Shown here: one piece after another, positions 28,483-37,778 of the stretch
Layout of the letters: every line of letters starts with the position of its first letter
How positions within the stretch are numbered: position 1 is the first letter of the stretch
NCBI RefSeq assembly: GCF_001421705.1
Contig: NZ_LMKO01000022.1
Location: 310,339 to 374,338 of the forward strand
Origin: Xylophilus sp. Leaf220
GTDB lineage: Bacteria; Pseudomonadota; Gammaproteobacteria; Burkholderiales; Burkholderiaceae_C
Direction of reading: 5' to 3'
DNA: 64,000 nt
The notes under the pieces: generated by a model
The model's input: the letters and a program-made list of their open reading frames with translations, nothing else
Database searches by the model: none
Told to the model about the DNA's origin: nothing
Made by a program: the position numbers and the translations under genes

Positions 28483-29340
28483 TCAGTCGAGGTTCTTGCC
28501 GACGATGCGGATCAGGAAGACCGCGACGATGTTGGCCAGCACCACCGCGAACAGCGCGCCGGCCGAGGCCACGCCCACGTCGAAATTCATCAGCGACTGC
28601 TTGAAGATCAGGTAGGTGAGGTTGGTGCTCTCGTTGCCCGGGCCGCCGTTGGTGGTGATGGCGATCTCGGCGAAGACGCCCAGAAGGAAGATCATCTCGA
28701 TCATGATCACCACCGCCATCGGCCGGCCCAGGTGCGGCAGCGTCAGGTAGAAGAAGCGCTGCGGCGCGGTGGCGCCGTCCATGCGGGCGGCCTCCATCTG
28801 CTCGCGGTCGAGCGACTGCAGCGAGGTGATGAAGATCAGGCAGGCGAAGGGCAGCCACTGCCAGGCCACCATCACGATCACCGACAGCAGCGGCGCATCG
28901 GTCAGCCAGTCGACCGGCGCGGCGCCGAAGGCGCGCCACACGTCGGCCAGGATGCCGTAGATCGGGTTCATCATCATGTGCTTCCACAGCAGCGCGTTGA
29001 CCGCCGGCATGACGAAGAACGGCGAGACCAGCAGCACCCGCACGATGCCCCGGCCCGGGAACGGCTCGTTGACCAGCAGCGCCAGCAGCACGCCCAGCAC
29101 CACGGTGATGCCGATCACGCTGCCGATCAGCAGCAGCGTGTTGGAGACGGCGGGCCAGAAGTCCGGATCGGTGACGAAATACTGGAAGTTGCCCAGGCCC
29201 GCGAAAGCGTGCTCGCCCGGCTGCATCAGGTTGTAGTTGACGAACGAGAAGTACAGCGTCATCGCCAGCGGCACGACCATCCAGAGGACGAGCGTGGCCA
29301 CGGCAGGCGCCATGAGCATCCGGGGCAGCAAGCGTTTCAT
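28483..29340 (-). CDS. Polyol ABC transporter permease (SmoF/MtlF type)
   Basis: 285 residues, six membrane helices, MalF-like, with the EAA loop MEAARMDGATAPQRFFYLTLP (about 181-201). It pairs with the second permease to form the polyol channel in the inner membrane. It follows the binding-protein gene after 149 bp containing two strong hairpins, which fits the usual excess of binding protein over membrane subunits. Confidence 0.92.
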   Translation of the reverse strand: MKRLLPRMLMAPAVATLVLWMVVPLAMTLYFSFVNYNLMQPGEHAFAGLGNFQYFVTDPDFWPAVSNTLLLIGSVIGITVVLGVLLALLVNEPFPGRGIVRVLLVSPFFVMPAVNALLWKHMMMNPIYGILADVWRAFGAAPVDWLTDAPLLSVIVMVAWQWLPFACLIFITSLQSLDREQMEAARMDGATAPQRFFYLTLPHLGRPMAVVIMIEMIFLLGVFAEIAITTNGGPGNESTNLTYLIFKQSLMNFDVGVASAGALFAVVLANIVAVFLIRIVGKNLD

Positions 29341-29373
29341 GGGAACGGCCTCGAGGGGTTTTCGGGTGCGGCT

Positions 29374-29479
29374 CCTTCCCCCGCTGGGGGAAGGTGGGGA
29401 TGAGGGCTGCCGCCAGTGACGGTGCCGAACGTTCTATCGGACGTGGGCCCCCACCCCGGCCCTCCCCCAGCGGGGGAGG
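29374..29479. repeat. Inverted pair of GC-rich hairpins between binding protein and permease genes
   Basis: Two related hairpins, CCTTCCCCCGCTGGGGGAAGG (29374-29394) and CCTCCCCCAGCGGGGGAGG (29461-29479), each carry a GGTGGGG or CCCCACC flank and face each other as inverted copies about 66 bp apart. The layout resembles a doublet of REP elements (REPIN/BIME). As RNA, they would protect the upstream binding-protein message or attenuate transcription into the permeases. Confidence 0.7.
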
Positions 29480-29489
29480 AAGCTGCGGG

Positions 29490-30800
29490 TTACTTGTAGT
29501 ACCCGCCCTTTTTCATCTCGCGCTCGGCGGCGCTCTGCGACGTCTTCAGCGCCTGCTCCACCGTCACCTTGCCCGACAGCGCCGCGCTCATCTGCTGGCC
29601 CACCGCCACGCCGATCGCCTGGAACTCGGGGATCGCCGCGTACTGCACGCCGACGTAGGGCGACTTGGGCAGGGTGCTGTCAGTCAGGTTGGCGCTGTCG
29701 ATCGCCTTCTTCTCCTCGGCCGCGAATTTCGCCACCTTCTGGAATTCGGGGTTGGCGTAGGTCGACTTGCGGGTGCCGGTGGGCACCGTGTTCCAGCCGT
29801 GCTCCTTGGCCACCAGTTGCACGTACTCCTTCGACGTCGCCCACCGCACGAAGGTCTGCGCGGCGGCGGCCTTGGTCGAGCTGGCGGGAATCGCCAGATT
29901 CCAGGTCCAGAGCCAGTTGGCGCCTTTCGGCGTGACGGCGGTCGGGGCCTGGGCGAAGGCCACCTTGTCGGCCACCTTCGACTGCTTCGGATCGCTGATG
30001 AACGAGGCGGCGATGGTCGCGTCCACCCACATGCCGCACTTGCCCTCGTTGAACAGCGCCAGGTTCTCGTTGAAGCTGTTGGCCGAGGCGCCGGGCGGGC
30101 CGTAGTTCTTCATCAGGTCCACGTAGAAGCCGATGGCGTCCTTCCAGGGCTTGGAGTCGATCTGCGGCTTCCACTGCATGTCGAACCACTGGCCGCCGTA
30201 GGTGTTGACCAGCGTCGTCAGGAAGGCCATGTTGTCGCCCCAGCCGGGCTTGCCCCGCAGGCACATGCCGTAGACGCCGGCCTTCGGGTCGTGGATCTTG
30301 CCGGCCAGCTCCTTGACCTGGGCCCAGGTGGGCTGCGGCGGCATCTGGAAGCCGGCCTTGTCGGCCAGGTCCTTGCGGTACATCAGCATCGAGCTTTCGC
30401 CGTAGAAGGGCGCGGCGTAGAGCTTGCCGTCGGTCGACAGGCCGGCGCGGATCGCGGGCAGCAGGTCGTCCACGTCGTAGGCGGCATCGGTGGCGATGGG
30501 GGTGAGCCAGCCCTTCTTGGACCAGATCGGCGCTTCGTACAGGCCGATGGTCATCACGTCGAACTGGCCCCCCTTGGTGGCGATGTCGGTGGTCACCCGC
30601 TGGCGCAGCGTGCCCTCCTCCAGCGTGACCCACTTCAGCTTGATGTCGGGATGCGCCTTCTCGAACACCGGCGAGAGCTTCTGCATCTCGATCATGTGGC
30701 CGTTGTTGACGGTGGCGATGACCAGTTCGGTCGCTGCGGTGGCAGCGGCGCAGGCGTGCACGGCGGCCAGCGCCAGTGCGATGCGGGTGAAGGTTTTCAT
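29490..30800 (-). CDS. Polyol ABC transporter periplasmic binding protein (SmoE/MtlE type)
   Basis: 436 residues. A signal peptide (1-22, MKTFTRIALALAAVHACAAA) is followed by an extracellular solute-binding fold of family 1 with TIGLYEAPIWSKKGWL and WAQVKELAGKIHDP. Captures mannitol/sorbitol/arabitol in the periplasm and delivers them to the permeases. AAGGAG lies 8 nt before the ATG. It is the first gene of the ten-gene operon, so the main promoter should lie in 30801-31017. Confidence 0.93.
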   Translation of the reverse strand: MKTFTRIALALAAVHACAAATAATELVIATVNNGHMIEMQKLSPVFEKAHPDIKLKWVTLEEGTLRQRVTTDIATKGGQFDVMTIGLYEAPIWSKKGWLTPIATDAAYDVDDLLPAIRAGLSTDGKLYAAPFYGESSMLMYRKDLADKAGFQMPPQPTWAQVKELAGKIHDPKAGVYGMCLRGKPGWGDNMAFLTTLVNTYGGQWFDMQWKPQIDSKPWKDAIGFYVDLMKNYGPPGASANSFNENLALFNEGKCGMWVDATIAASFISDPKQSKVADKVAFAQAPTAVTPKGANWLWTWNLAIPASSTKAAAAQTFVRWATSKEYVQLVAKEHGWNTVPTGTRKSTYANPEFQKVAKFAAEEKKAIDSANLTDSTLPKSPYVGVQYAAIPEFQAIGVAVGQQMSAALSGKVTVEQALKTSQSAAEREMKKGGYYK

Positions 30801-30893
30801 GGTTGTGTCTCCTTGCGGAGGCTGCGACCGGCCCCCGTGGAGCGGATTCTGGCGATCCTCGGTTGCAGCTTTGGTACGCGTGCCGCCACCTCC

Positions 30894-30926
30894 GATACTT
30901 TGTTGCACCACCCCCTCGGGAGTATC
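30894..30926 (-). promoter_or_regulatory. Inverted repeat upstream of the polyol operon, possible operator
   Basis: GATACT (30894-30899) and AGTATC (30921-30926) are separated by 21 bp, about 95-125 bp before the binding-protein start. Position fits a regulator site, but AraC proteins usually bind direct repeats, and a 6-bp arm can arise by chance. Confidence 0.3.
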
Positions 30927-30965
30927 CCTAGTCGCCCGCATCGACCGACGTATCGCCCGGGCGCA

Positions 30966-30997
30966 AAAAAGCCCGCAGGCGCGAACGGCTGCGGGCT
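30966..30997 (-). terminator. Terminator of the small secreted-protein gene
   Basis: A 9-bp stem AGCCCGCAG (30970-30978) / CTGCGGGCT (30989-30997) is followed on the minus strand by six T residues. It lies 20 bp beyond the stop codon at 31018. Confidence 0.85.
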
Positions 30998-31017
30998 CGG
31001 GTCGGGCGGTGGCCCGC

Positions 31018-31296
31018 TCAGCGGGTGGGGGGCGGGCCCATCCGCGGCGGCCGGGCGGCCAGGCGGCCGTCGGGCAGCTTGGCGCAGGTGCCGGTCATGG
31101 TGCGGCCGTCGGGCATGGTCAGGGTGACGGTGTCGCCCTCGGCCTTGCCGGCGCAGGCGGTGAAGGCCTCGGCCGGCGGCTCGCGGTGGCCCTCGCCGGG
31201 CGGCGGCGGCCGGTTGCCGTCCTGGGCCCATGCGGTGCCGGTGGCAACGGCCCATGCCAGCAATGCGGCTGCGGCGGTGCGGTGGAAGATGGTCAT
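31018..31296 (-). CDS. Small proline-rich secreted protein of unknown function
   Basis: 92 residues. A clear signal peptide (1-24, ending GTAWAQ) leaves a mature protein of ~68 residues with a Pro/Gly-rich start (NRPPPPGEGHREPP), a central TVTLTMPDGRTMTGTCA segment and two cysteines in the mature part that could form one disulfide. AGGA lies ~8 nt before the ATG and a terminator follows, so it is a self-contained unit. I do not recognise the family. Confidence 0.75.
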   Translation of the reverse strand: MTIFHRTAAAALLAWAVATGTAWAQDGNRPPPPGEGHREPPAEAFTACAGKAEGDTVTLTMPDGRTMTGTCAKLPDGRLAARPPRMGPPPTR

Positions 31297-31418
31297 GCGG
31301 ATGTCCTCGGTACGGTGCTGCTGGAAGCCACCGACTCTAGACACGCCGCATGTACGCCCTGCCACAGGACGGTAAAGCGCAGCGTACAAACGCCGCCGGC
31401 CGCCGCCGGCGCCGCCGA

Positions 31419-31793
31419 TCAGACGCTGCCCGGCGGGCCGCCGAGGAACTCGGTCGGTGCCGTCACCGGCGCGCCGTACTCGTTGCTGCCCGCATCGCCC
31501 GGCTGCACCATCCAGTACAGCAGCACCAGTCCGCCCACCAGCGGGATCACGCTGATCAGGAGCCACCAGCCGCTGCGGCCCACGTCGTGCAGGCGCCGAA
31601 CGCCCACGCCGAGCGACGGCAGGAGCAGCGCCAGCACCACGACCATGTACACCACGTTGTGGATCAGGCCCGAGACCAGATAGGCCAGTATCTGGAAAAG
31701 GAAGAACCACCACAGCTCGGAACGGCTGGCCCGCCCCGAAAAATCGACATATTTCTTCTGCAGGCACACCGAAACCGCTTGTCCGAACGTCAT
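31419..31793 (-). CDS. DUF805 membrane protein
   Basis: 124 residues. Starts MTFGQAVSVCLQKKYVDFSGRASRSE, the DUF805 hallmark (short amphipathic lead, then F-x-GRASR-x-E), followed by three hydrophobic segments and the RRLHDVGRSGWW motif. Inner-membrane protein; function unknown for the family. Downstream of the acyltransferase gene on the same strand, 79 bp apart. Confidence 0.9.
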   Translation of the reverse strand: MTFGQAVSVCLQKKYVDFSGRASRSELWWFFLFQILAYLVSGLIHNVVYMVVVLALLLPSLGVGVRRLHDVGRSGWWLLISVIPLVGGLVLLYWMVQPGDAGSNEYGAPVTAPTEFLGGPPGSV

Positions 31794-31872
31794 CCGTCTT
31801 CTCCTGTTGCGAGGCCCTCCGCCCCGCCCGGATCATAAGGACAGTCCGTGGCGCACCGGTGCTGCCAACAAG

Positions 31873-33042
31873 TCACGGGGATCCGCCGGCTTTGCCGAAG
31901 CGCGCGACAGCGCCGACCCAGCGCGTACGCCACTGGCCGGCAGACGCGGCGGCACCAGCCCGCGGCGGCGTGGTCCAACGCATCAGGGGCAACTCCACGC
32001 CCCGGTACCACAGCCACCCGATCAGCACGATCAGGACCGGATAGCTGGCCGCGAAAAGCGTGGAACCGAGCGTCGTGCCGCCGCCCAGGTACGTGTAGCG
32101 CACGTAGCCGAGGCCGCTCAACAGAAAAATGTGGATCAGGTACACGCTGAACGAAGCGTCGCCGATCCGCACCAGCCACAGCGGCGCACGCACGGCTTGG
32201 CGCTGCAGCGCCAGGGCAGTGCCCAGGAAACCGATGGCTGCCACGCCGTAGCTGCCGGCCCGCATGATTTCCACGCGGTCGAAATACGGCGACGTCGACC
32301 CCACGGCGAAGCCCAGCAGGACCACCGCACCGCAGGCCGGCAGCACGACCCACGGATCCACCCGCGCCGAGGAATAGCGCGCATACCACTCGAACACGAG
32401 CGCGCCCGCCAGAAACTCGGCCGCGTAACCGGTCAGTCCGAAGCGCAGGGGTTGTTGGCCCATGAGCATCGTGCCGGAAGCCGCCATCAACCACACCGTA
32501 TTCCAGGCGACGACGACGGCCAGCAGCGCCGCGACCACGCGCAACCGGACGGCAGGCCCGGCGCAAAGGCTCACCAGCGCCAGCCATGCGTAGAAGAAGA
32601 GCTCGTAGGTCAGCGACCAAGCCGTCGGCACCCAGTTGTCCGAGATGTTGGGATACAGCAGGAAGACGCTGCGCAGTACCCGCTCCCAGGAGAGCCCCTC
32701 TGCGCCCTTGACGATCCACGGAACGGCGGCGAAGACCAGCAGCACGGGCCAGTAGCCCATGTAGATGCGCAGCATCCGGCGCTTCACGAAGTCCGAGACC
32801 TCGCGGAGGCCGACGCACTGGCGGGCCGACGCATAGACCACGAACCCGCTCAGGACGAAGAACACGTCGACGCCCGCGAAGCCGAAATGCATCGCACTGG
32901 AGAAAGTGCCGAGTACCGGAAGATCCTTCCAGTACGGTGTCATGTGGAAGAACAGCACCATGAGGGCCGCAACGCCCCGCAGCGCCTGCAACCACTCCAG
33001 CTTCTGGCGCGGTGAAGCCGCCGTGTCTTTCGTCACCAGCAT
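31873..33042 (-). CDS. Acyltransferase-3 family membrane protein (OafA-like)
   Basis: 389 residues with about ten membrane helices. N-terminal LEWLQALRGVAALMVLFFHM carries the conserved R...H pair of acyltransferase family 3, and GVDVFFVLSGFVV follows. Such enzymes O-acetylate (or otherwise acylate) surface polysaccharides, lipid A parts or small molecules; the substrate is unknown here. GGAAAG precedes the ATG at 33042. No glycosyltransferases are nearby to suggest a target. Confidence 0.88.
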   Translation of the reverse strand: MLVTKDTAASPRQKLEWLQALRGVAALMVLFFHMTPYWKDLPVLGTFSSAMHFGFAGVDVFFVLSGFVVYASARQCVGLREVSDFVKRRMLRIYMGYWPVLLVFAAVPWIVKGAEGLSWERVLRSVFLLYPNISDNWVPTAWSLTYELFFYAWLALVSLCAGPAVRLRVVAALLAVVVAWNTVWLMAASGTMLMGQQPLRFGLTGYAAEFLAGALVFEWYARYSSARVDPWVVLPACGAVVLLGFAVGSTSPYFDRVEIMRAGSYGVAAIGFLGTALALQRQAVRAPLWLVRIGDASFSVYLIHIFLLSGLGYVRYTYLGGGTTLGSTLFAASYPVLIVLIGWLWYRGVELPLMRWTTPPRAGAAASAGQWRTRWVGAVARFGKAGGSP

Positions 33043-33322
33043 CTGCAAGATTCTTTCCTTACCCGGCCGGCCAGATTTCCGCTGACGGGCGGTCCATTCA
33101 GCGGACACATGTTTTTGCAACTCTCCCCAGCAGATGGTAACGGCTAGGACCGGCGTCGAAGGGCTGCGGTCGATTCGTCGAAGCCAAGCGTCGAGTCCGG
33201 CAAAAAGTCCAGAAACGGGACGCGAAGCGCCCGTCGGCCCGGGATGCTTCCGCGCTACCGGCGCCTGCAGCACCGTTTGCCGCAGGCGATTCTCACGCGC
33301 ACCGGGTCGCGCCGCGCCGGCG

Positions 33323-34939
33323 TCAACCCAGCGGACGCAGGCGGGCCAGCAAGCCGGCGGTGGACGGGTCCAGCCCGGTGGTGTCGCCCGAAGCCAGCCG
33401 CGGCTCGATGTCCTTCGCCAGCACCTTGCCCAGCTCCACGCCCCACTGGTCGAAGCTGTTGATGCCCCAGACCGCGCCGCTGACGAACACCCGGTGCTCG
33501 TAGAGCGCCAGCAGCGCCCCCAGGGTGGCCGGGTCGAGCTTTTCCAGGACGAAGAAGGTGCTCGGCCGGTTGCCTGGGAAATCCTTGTGTCCTCCCGCGT
33601 CCGCCTGCCCCTGCAGCAGCGCCTGGGCCTGGGCGAGCGCGTTGGCCAGCAGCTTGGGGTGGTGGCCGGGCAGGTCGTGCGCCGCGTCGCGCACCGCGAT
33701 GAATTCGAGCGGCACCACGTCGGTTCCCTGGTGCAGCATCTGGAAGAACGCATGCTGGCCGTTGGTGCCGGGCTCGCCCCAGACGACCGGCGAAGTGCCG
33801 TAGTCCAGCGGCCGACCGCCCTGGTCGACCCGCTTGCCGTTGCTCTCCATCTCCAGTTGCTGCAGGAAGGCCGGCAGACGTTTGAGCGCCTGGTGGTAGG
33901 GCGCGACGCAGCGGCTGGTGAAGCCGTGGAAGTTGCGGTACCAGACGTCGAGCAGGCCGAGGCGCACCGGCAAATTACGCTCCAGCGGAGCGGTGCGGAA
34001 ATGCGTGTCCATCGCATGCGCGCCGGCCAGGAACGCGTCGAAGGCCCGGGCGCCGATGGCGATCGCGATCGGCAGCCCGATCGCCGACCACAGCGAATAG
34101 CGCCCGCCCACCCAGTCCCAGAAACCGAAGGTGGTCGTGATGCCGAAGGCATGCGCCGCCGCCACGTTGGTGGTGAGCGCCGCGAAGTGCCGGGCCACGT
34201 CCTGGCCGCCGGCCGCCGCGAACCACGACCGGGCGCTTTCGGCGTTGGCCATCGTCTCGGCGGTGGTGAAGGTCTTGGATGCGACCAGGAACAGCGTGCT
34301 CTCCGGCCGCAGCCCGCGCAGCACGGCCGCCAGCTCGTGGCCGTCGACGTTGGAGACGAAGTGGAAGCGCTTGCCCGCCGCCCGGTAGCCGTCGAGCGCC
34401 AGCACCGCCATCTGCGGCCCCAGGTCGGAGCCGCCGATGCCGATGTTGACGATGTCGGTGATCGCCACGTCGCCCCGCACCTGCTCGGCATAGGCCAGCA
34501 TCGCGTCGCGAGTGGCGTGGACCTCCTGCGCGGCCGATGCTATGTTTTCGATAGCTGATGGCCGGCTGGCAGCGCCGGCTACCGCCTCTTTTTCTTCGGA
34601 TTTCGGTGCGCGGAGCAGCGTGTGCAGCACTGCCCGGCCCTCTGTGGCGTTGGTGGCGGCGCCGGCCAGCATCGCGTCGCGCTGCGCCTCGACGCCGCAT
34701 TCGCGGGCCAGCTGCATCAACAGGGCCTCGGTGGCGGCGTCGGTGCGGTTCTTCGAGAGGTCGGCGAAGAGGTGCGGCGCTTCCTGGCTCAGGGTGTCGA
34801 AGCGTGCCGGGTCGGCGACGAAGGCATGGCGCGCATCGAACGCGCGGCCCGTCGCCTGGTAGTGGGCCTGCAGCGCGGCCCAGGCGGGCGTGGCGTCGCA
34901 GCGGGGGAAGCGGGCGAGCGGGTCTTGTGGTCGGATCAT
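33323..34939 (-). CDS. pgi: Glucose-6-phosphate isomerase, with an in-frame repeat insertion
   Basis: 538 residues. Signatures NIGIGGSDLGP, the GTNGQHAFFQMLHQG segment with the active-site His, and SGAVWGINSFDQWGVELGK are intact, so the enzyme should interconvert glucose-6-P and fructose-6-P. Residues ~113-135 (KSEEKEAVAGAASRPSAIEN...) are encoded by a repeat A copy and replace the VDGxxVxxEV hairpin normally found here. That site is a surface loop in known structures, which may explain tolerance. Forms a unit with tal on the same strand, 16 bp apart. Confidence 0.94.
   Translation of the reverse strand: MIRPQDPLARFPRCDATPAWAALQAHYQATGRAFDARHAFVADPARFDTLSQEAPHLFADLSKNRTDAATEALLMQLARECGVEAQRDAMLAGAATNATEGRAVLHTLLRAPKSEEKEAVAGAASRPSAIENIASAAQEVHATRDAMLAYAEQVRGDVAITDIVNIGIGGSDLGPQMAVLALDGYRAAGKRFHFVSNVDGHELAAVLRGLRPESTLFLVASKTFTTAETMANAESARSWFAAAGGQDVARHFAALTTNVAAAHAFGITTTFGFWDWVGGRYSLWSAIGLPIAIAIGARAFDAFLAGAHAMDTHFRTAPLERNLPVRLGLLDVWYRNFHGFTSRCVAPYHQALKRLPAFLQQLEMESNGKRVDQGGRPLDYGTSPVVWGEPGTNGQHAFFQMLHQGTDVVPLEFIAVRDAAHDLPGHHPKLLANALAQAQALLQGQADAGGHKDFPGNRPSTFFVLEKLDPATLGALLALYEHRVFVSGAVWGINSFDQWGVELGKVLAKDIEPRLASGDTTGLDPSTAGLLARLRPLG
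34536..34602 (+). repeat. Repeat A copy 3 (inside pgi)
   Basis: GCTATGTTTTCGATAGC core (34539-34555), then GCCGGCTGGCAGCGCCGGC and a CTCTTTTTC tail. It lies wholly inside the pgi reading frame without breaking it, on the strand opposite to transcription. Confidence 0.85.
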
Positions 34940-34955
34940 CGGGGCTCCTCGCGGC

Positions 34956-35909
34956 TCAGGCGGCCTGCTGCTGCAACAGCTGGTCGAGCTTGCGCGCATC
35001 GGCGGTGAAGCCGCGGATGCCTTCGGCCAGCTTCTCGGTGGCCATCGCGTCTTCGTTCAGGGCGAAGCGGAACCCGGCCTCGTCGTAGTTCACCGGCTCC
35101 AGTTCCTTGTGGCGGGCGGCGGCAGGGTCGAGTGCCGGCTGCAGCGGCGCAACGGTGGCGGCCAGTTCGGCCAGCAGCTCGGGGCTGATCGTCAGCAGAT
35201 CGCAGCCTGCCAGCGCCGCGATCTGCCCGGTGTTGCGGAAGCTCGCGCCCATCACTTCGGTGGCGATGCCGAAGCGCTTGTAGTGCTCGAAGATCTGCCG
35301 CACCGAGCGCACGCCCGGGTCGTTGGCACCGGCGTTGGCCGACTCGTCCCAGGCGCTGCCGGCCGATTTCTTGTACCAGTCGTAGATCCGGCCGACGAAG
35401 GGCGAGATCAGCTGCACCTGGGCCTGGCCGCAGGCCACCGCCTGGGCGAAGGAGAAGAGCAGCGTCAGGTTGGTGTGGACGCCGCGCCGCTCGAGCCGGG
35501 CCGCGGCCTGGATGCCTTCCCAGGTGGCGGCGACCTTGATCAGCACCCGGTCGATGTGCACGCCCTCGGCCTCGTAGAGCTCCACGATGCGCTCGGCGCG
35601 GCTGTAGGTGGCCTCGGTGTCGAACGACAGGCGCGCATCGACTTCGGTGGAGACGCGGCCGGGGATGATCGACAGGATCTCGGCGCCGAAACGCACCAGC
35701 AGGCGGTCGGTCAGCTCGTCGAGCGGGCGGTCCTTGAAGCGGGCGACGGTCTGGTCGAGCAGGGGCCGGTAGTCGGGCTTCTGCACCGCCTTGAGGATCA
35801 GCGAAGGATTGGTGGTGGCGTCCTGCGGCTGGAACTGCGCCAGCTGGCGGAAATCGCCGGTGTCGGCCACGACGGTGGTGAACTGCTTGAGGGCGTCGAG
35901 TTGGTTCAT
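34956..35909 (-). CDS. tal: Transaldolase
   Basis: 317 residues, full length for TalB-type enzymes. Starts [20 protein letters not shown]; the Schiff-base lysine is Lys125 in [21 protein letters not shown] is conserved. Acts in the non-oxidative pentose phosphate pathway, exchanging dihydroxyacetone units between sedoheptulose-7-P and glyceraldehyde-3-P. It is first in a tal-pgi unit, divergent from zwf. The ATG at 35909 is preferred over that at 35915 from spacing to CAGG. Confidence 0.95.
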   Translation of the reverse strand: MNQLDALKQFTTVVADTGDFRQLAQFQPQDATTNPSLILKAVQKPDYRPLLDQTVARFKDRPLDELTDRLLVRFGAEILSIIPGRVSTEVDARLSFDTEATYSRAERIVELYEAEGVHIDRVLIKVAATWEGIQAAARLERRGVHTNLTLLFSFAQAVACGQAQVQLISPFVGRIYDWYKKSAGSAWDESANAGANDPGVRSVRQIFEHYKRFGIATEVMGASFRNTGQIAALAGCDLLTISPELLAELAATVAPLQPALDPAAARHKELEPVNYDEAGFRFALNEDAMATEKLAEGIRGFTADARKLDQLLQQQAA

Positions 35910-36101
35910 GCGCATCCTGAGGTTCTGCTGCTGCGGGAGAAAGCGGGCCGGAGACGGAGTCCGGAGCGGTAAAAGTGTAGTGGCCCTCCCGGCGCAGGCC
36001 TGTACGCAGCCGCACGCAGGCATGGCCGCGGCGCCCGGCCGGTATCGATCGGCCGTGGCAAACCCCGTTAAAGTCGAAGCCCCACAGCACCTGCACCCCC
36101 C

Positions 36102-37583
36102 ATGTCCTTCGAACTCGTACTGTTTGGCGGCACCGGCGACCTGGCCTGGCGCAAGCTCATGCCGGCCCTGTTCCAGGCATTCCGCCACGGCACCCTGCCG
36201 GCGCAGGGCCGCATCATCGGCGTGGCCCGCGACGACCTGAGCGACGACCAGTACCGCACGCTGATCCAGTCGCGCTTCGAGGAGGTGGAAGGCGCCAAGC
36301 GGCCCAACGCCAAGGAGTTCGCCAAGTTCGCCGAGATGCTGCACTACGTGCAGCTCGACGTGTCCAAGCCCGGCGACTACGCCCGGCTGAAGGCCCGGCT
36401 CGACGAGCGCAACGCCGAGACGGTGGTGATGTACATCGCCACCGCGCCGACGCTCTTCACCACCGCCTGCGAGCAACTGGGCGCCGCGGGCCTGGCCACG
36501 CCGCGCACCCGCATCGTGCTGGAAAAGCCGCTGGGCCACGACCTGGCGTCCAACCGCGAGATCAACGCCGCGGTGCGGCAGGTCTTCAGCGAGCAGCAGA
36601 TCTTCCGGATCGACCACTACCTGGGCAAGCCCTCGGTTCAGAACCTGTTCGCGCTGCGCTTCGGCAACGCGCTGTTCGAGCCGTTGTGGCGGCGCGAGCT
36701 GATCGCCAACATCCAGATCACCATCGCCGAAGACCTGGGCGTGGAGAAGCGCGGCGCCTTCTACGAGACCACCGGCGCGCTGCGCGACATGGTGCAGAAC
36801 CATGCGCTGCAGCTGCTCTGCGCGATCGCGATGGAGCCGCCGATCAGCGCCGACGCCGACGCGATCCGCGACGAGAAACTGAAGGTCCTGCGCTCGCTGC
36901 GCCCCTGGACGCCCGAGACGCTGGGCCTGCACGTGGTGCGCGGCCAGTACACCGCCGGCACTGCGTACGGCGAGCGGGTGCAGGGCTACCGCGAGGAACC
37001 GGGCGTGGACCCTTCCAGCACCACCGAGACCTTCGTGGCCCTGCGCACCGAGATCGACAGCTGGCGCTGGGCGGGCGTGCCCTTCTACATCCGCACCGGC
37101 AAGCGGCTGGCCTCGCGCGATTCGCGCATCGAGATCAATTTCCGGCCCGCGCCGCACCCGATCTACCGCACCCCGGTGGGTGGCGCCTTCAACCAGCTGG
37201 TGATCAACCTGCAGCCCAAGGACGGGCTGGAGCTGCACCTGCTGGCCGAGGGCCAGGTGGAGCGCAAGGGCGCCAAGGCCGGCACCCGGTCGGGCACGCA
37301 GACGCTCTCGCCGGTGCAGCTGGACCTGGATTTCGACAAGCGCTTCGGCTCCGAGCGGGTGGGTGCTTACGAGCGCCTGCTGCTCGACGTGATCGACGGC
37401 CGGCTCAACCTGTTCGTGCGCAGCGACGAGCAGGAGGCCGCCTGGCGCTGGGTGGAGCCGATCCTCGACCACTGGCAGAGCGGCCACCAGGAGCCGCGAC
37501 CGTATGCGGCCGGCACCTGGGGGCCGAGCGCGTCGAGCGCGATGATCGCGCGGGACGGGCATTGCTGGAGCGAAGAGACTTGA
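36102..37583 (+). CDS. zwf: Glucose-6-phosphate 1-dehydrogenase
   Basis: 493 residues, full length. N-terminal [12 protein letters not shown] binds NAD(P), [13 protein letters not shown] (about 169-181) holds the substrate-binding lysine and histidine. Oxidises glucose-6-P to 6-phosphogluconolactone, feeding the Entner-Doudoroff or oxidative pentose phosphate route. Divergent from tal-pgi across 192 bp. A HexR-like regulator follows, suggesting co-regulation; I could not find a convincing full HexR palindrome in the divergent region. Confidence 0.97.
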   Translation: MSFELVLFGGTGDLAWRKLMPALFQAFRHGTLPAQGRIIGVARDDLSDDQYRTLIQSRFEEVEGAKRPNAKEFAKFAEMLHYVQLDVSKPGDYARLKARLDERNAETVVMYIATAPTLFTTACEQLGAAGLATPRTRIVLEKPLGHDLASNREINAAVRQVFSEQQIFRIDHYLGKPSVQNLFALRFGNALFEPLWRRELIANIQITIAEDLGVEKRGAFYETTGALRDMVQNHALQLLCAIAMEPPISADADAIRDEKLKVLRSLRPWTPETLGLHVVRGQYTAGTAYGERVQGYREEPGVDPSSTTETFVALRTEIDSWRWAGVPFYIRTGKRLASRDSRIEINFRPAPHPIYRTPVGGAFNQLVINLQPKDGLELHLLAEGQVERKGAKAGTRSGTQTLSPVQLDLDFDKRFGSERVGAYERLLLDVIDGRLNLFVRSDEQEAAWRWVEPILDHWQSGHQEPRPYAAGTWGPSASSAMIARDGHCWSEET

Positions 37584-37589
37584 GCGCTC

Positions 37590-37690
37590 CCCCAGGCTCC
37601 GCTCACTGCGTGTGCTGCGCCTTCCCCCTCGCCGGGGGCACCACCGGCGGACCGGCGGAGCCGGATCCGCGGTGGTTCTGGGGGTGTGAG
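37590..37690 (+). repeat. Repeat B copy 5 (after zwf)
   Basis: Starts 6 bp after the zwf stop, in the same orientation as zwf: CCCCCAGGCTCCGC, a CCCCCTCGCCGGGGG hairpin, GGACCGGCGGAGCCGG and a GGTGGTTCTGGGGG end. It separates zwf from the hexR-like gene. Confidence 0.8.
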
Positions 37691-37778
37691 GGGCGCACGG
37701 GGCGCGGTGCGCTGTTTTGGGCGGGGCGCGGCGTAAGCGCTTTGTTTGCGGGGGGCGTCCGTGGTTGAGGCGGGGGGA

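Noticed and set aside
33043..33322. Gene or RNA in the gap before pgi's 3' end
   Set aside because: No ribosome binding site with a sensible frame, no hairpin with a T tract; nothing supportable.
35910..36101. HexR operator between tal and zwf
   Set aside because: Only a half-site-like TGTAGT is present near 35977; no convincing TGTAAT-type palindrome was found.
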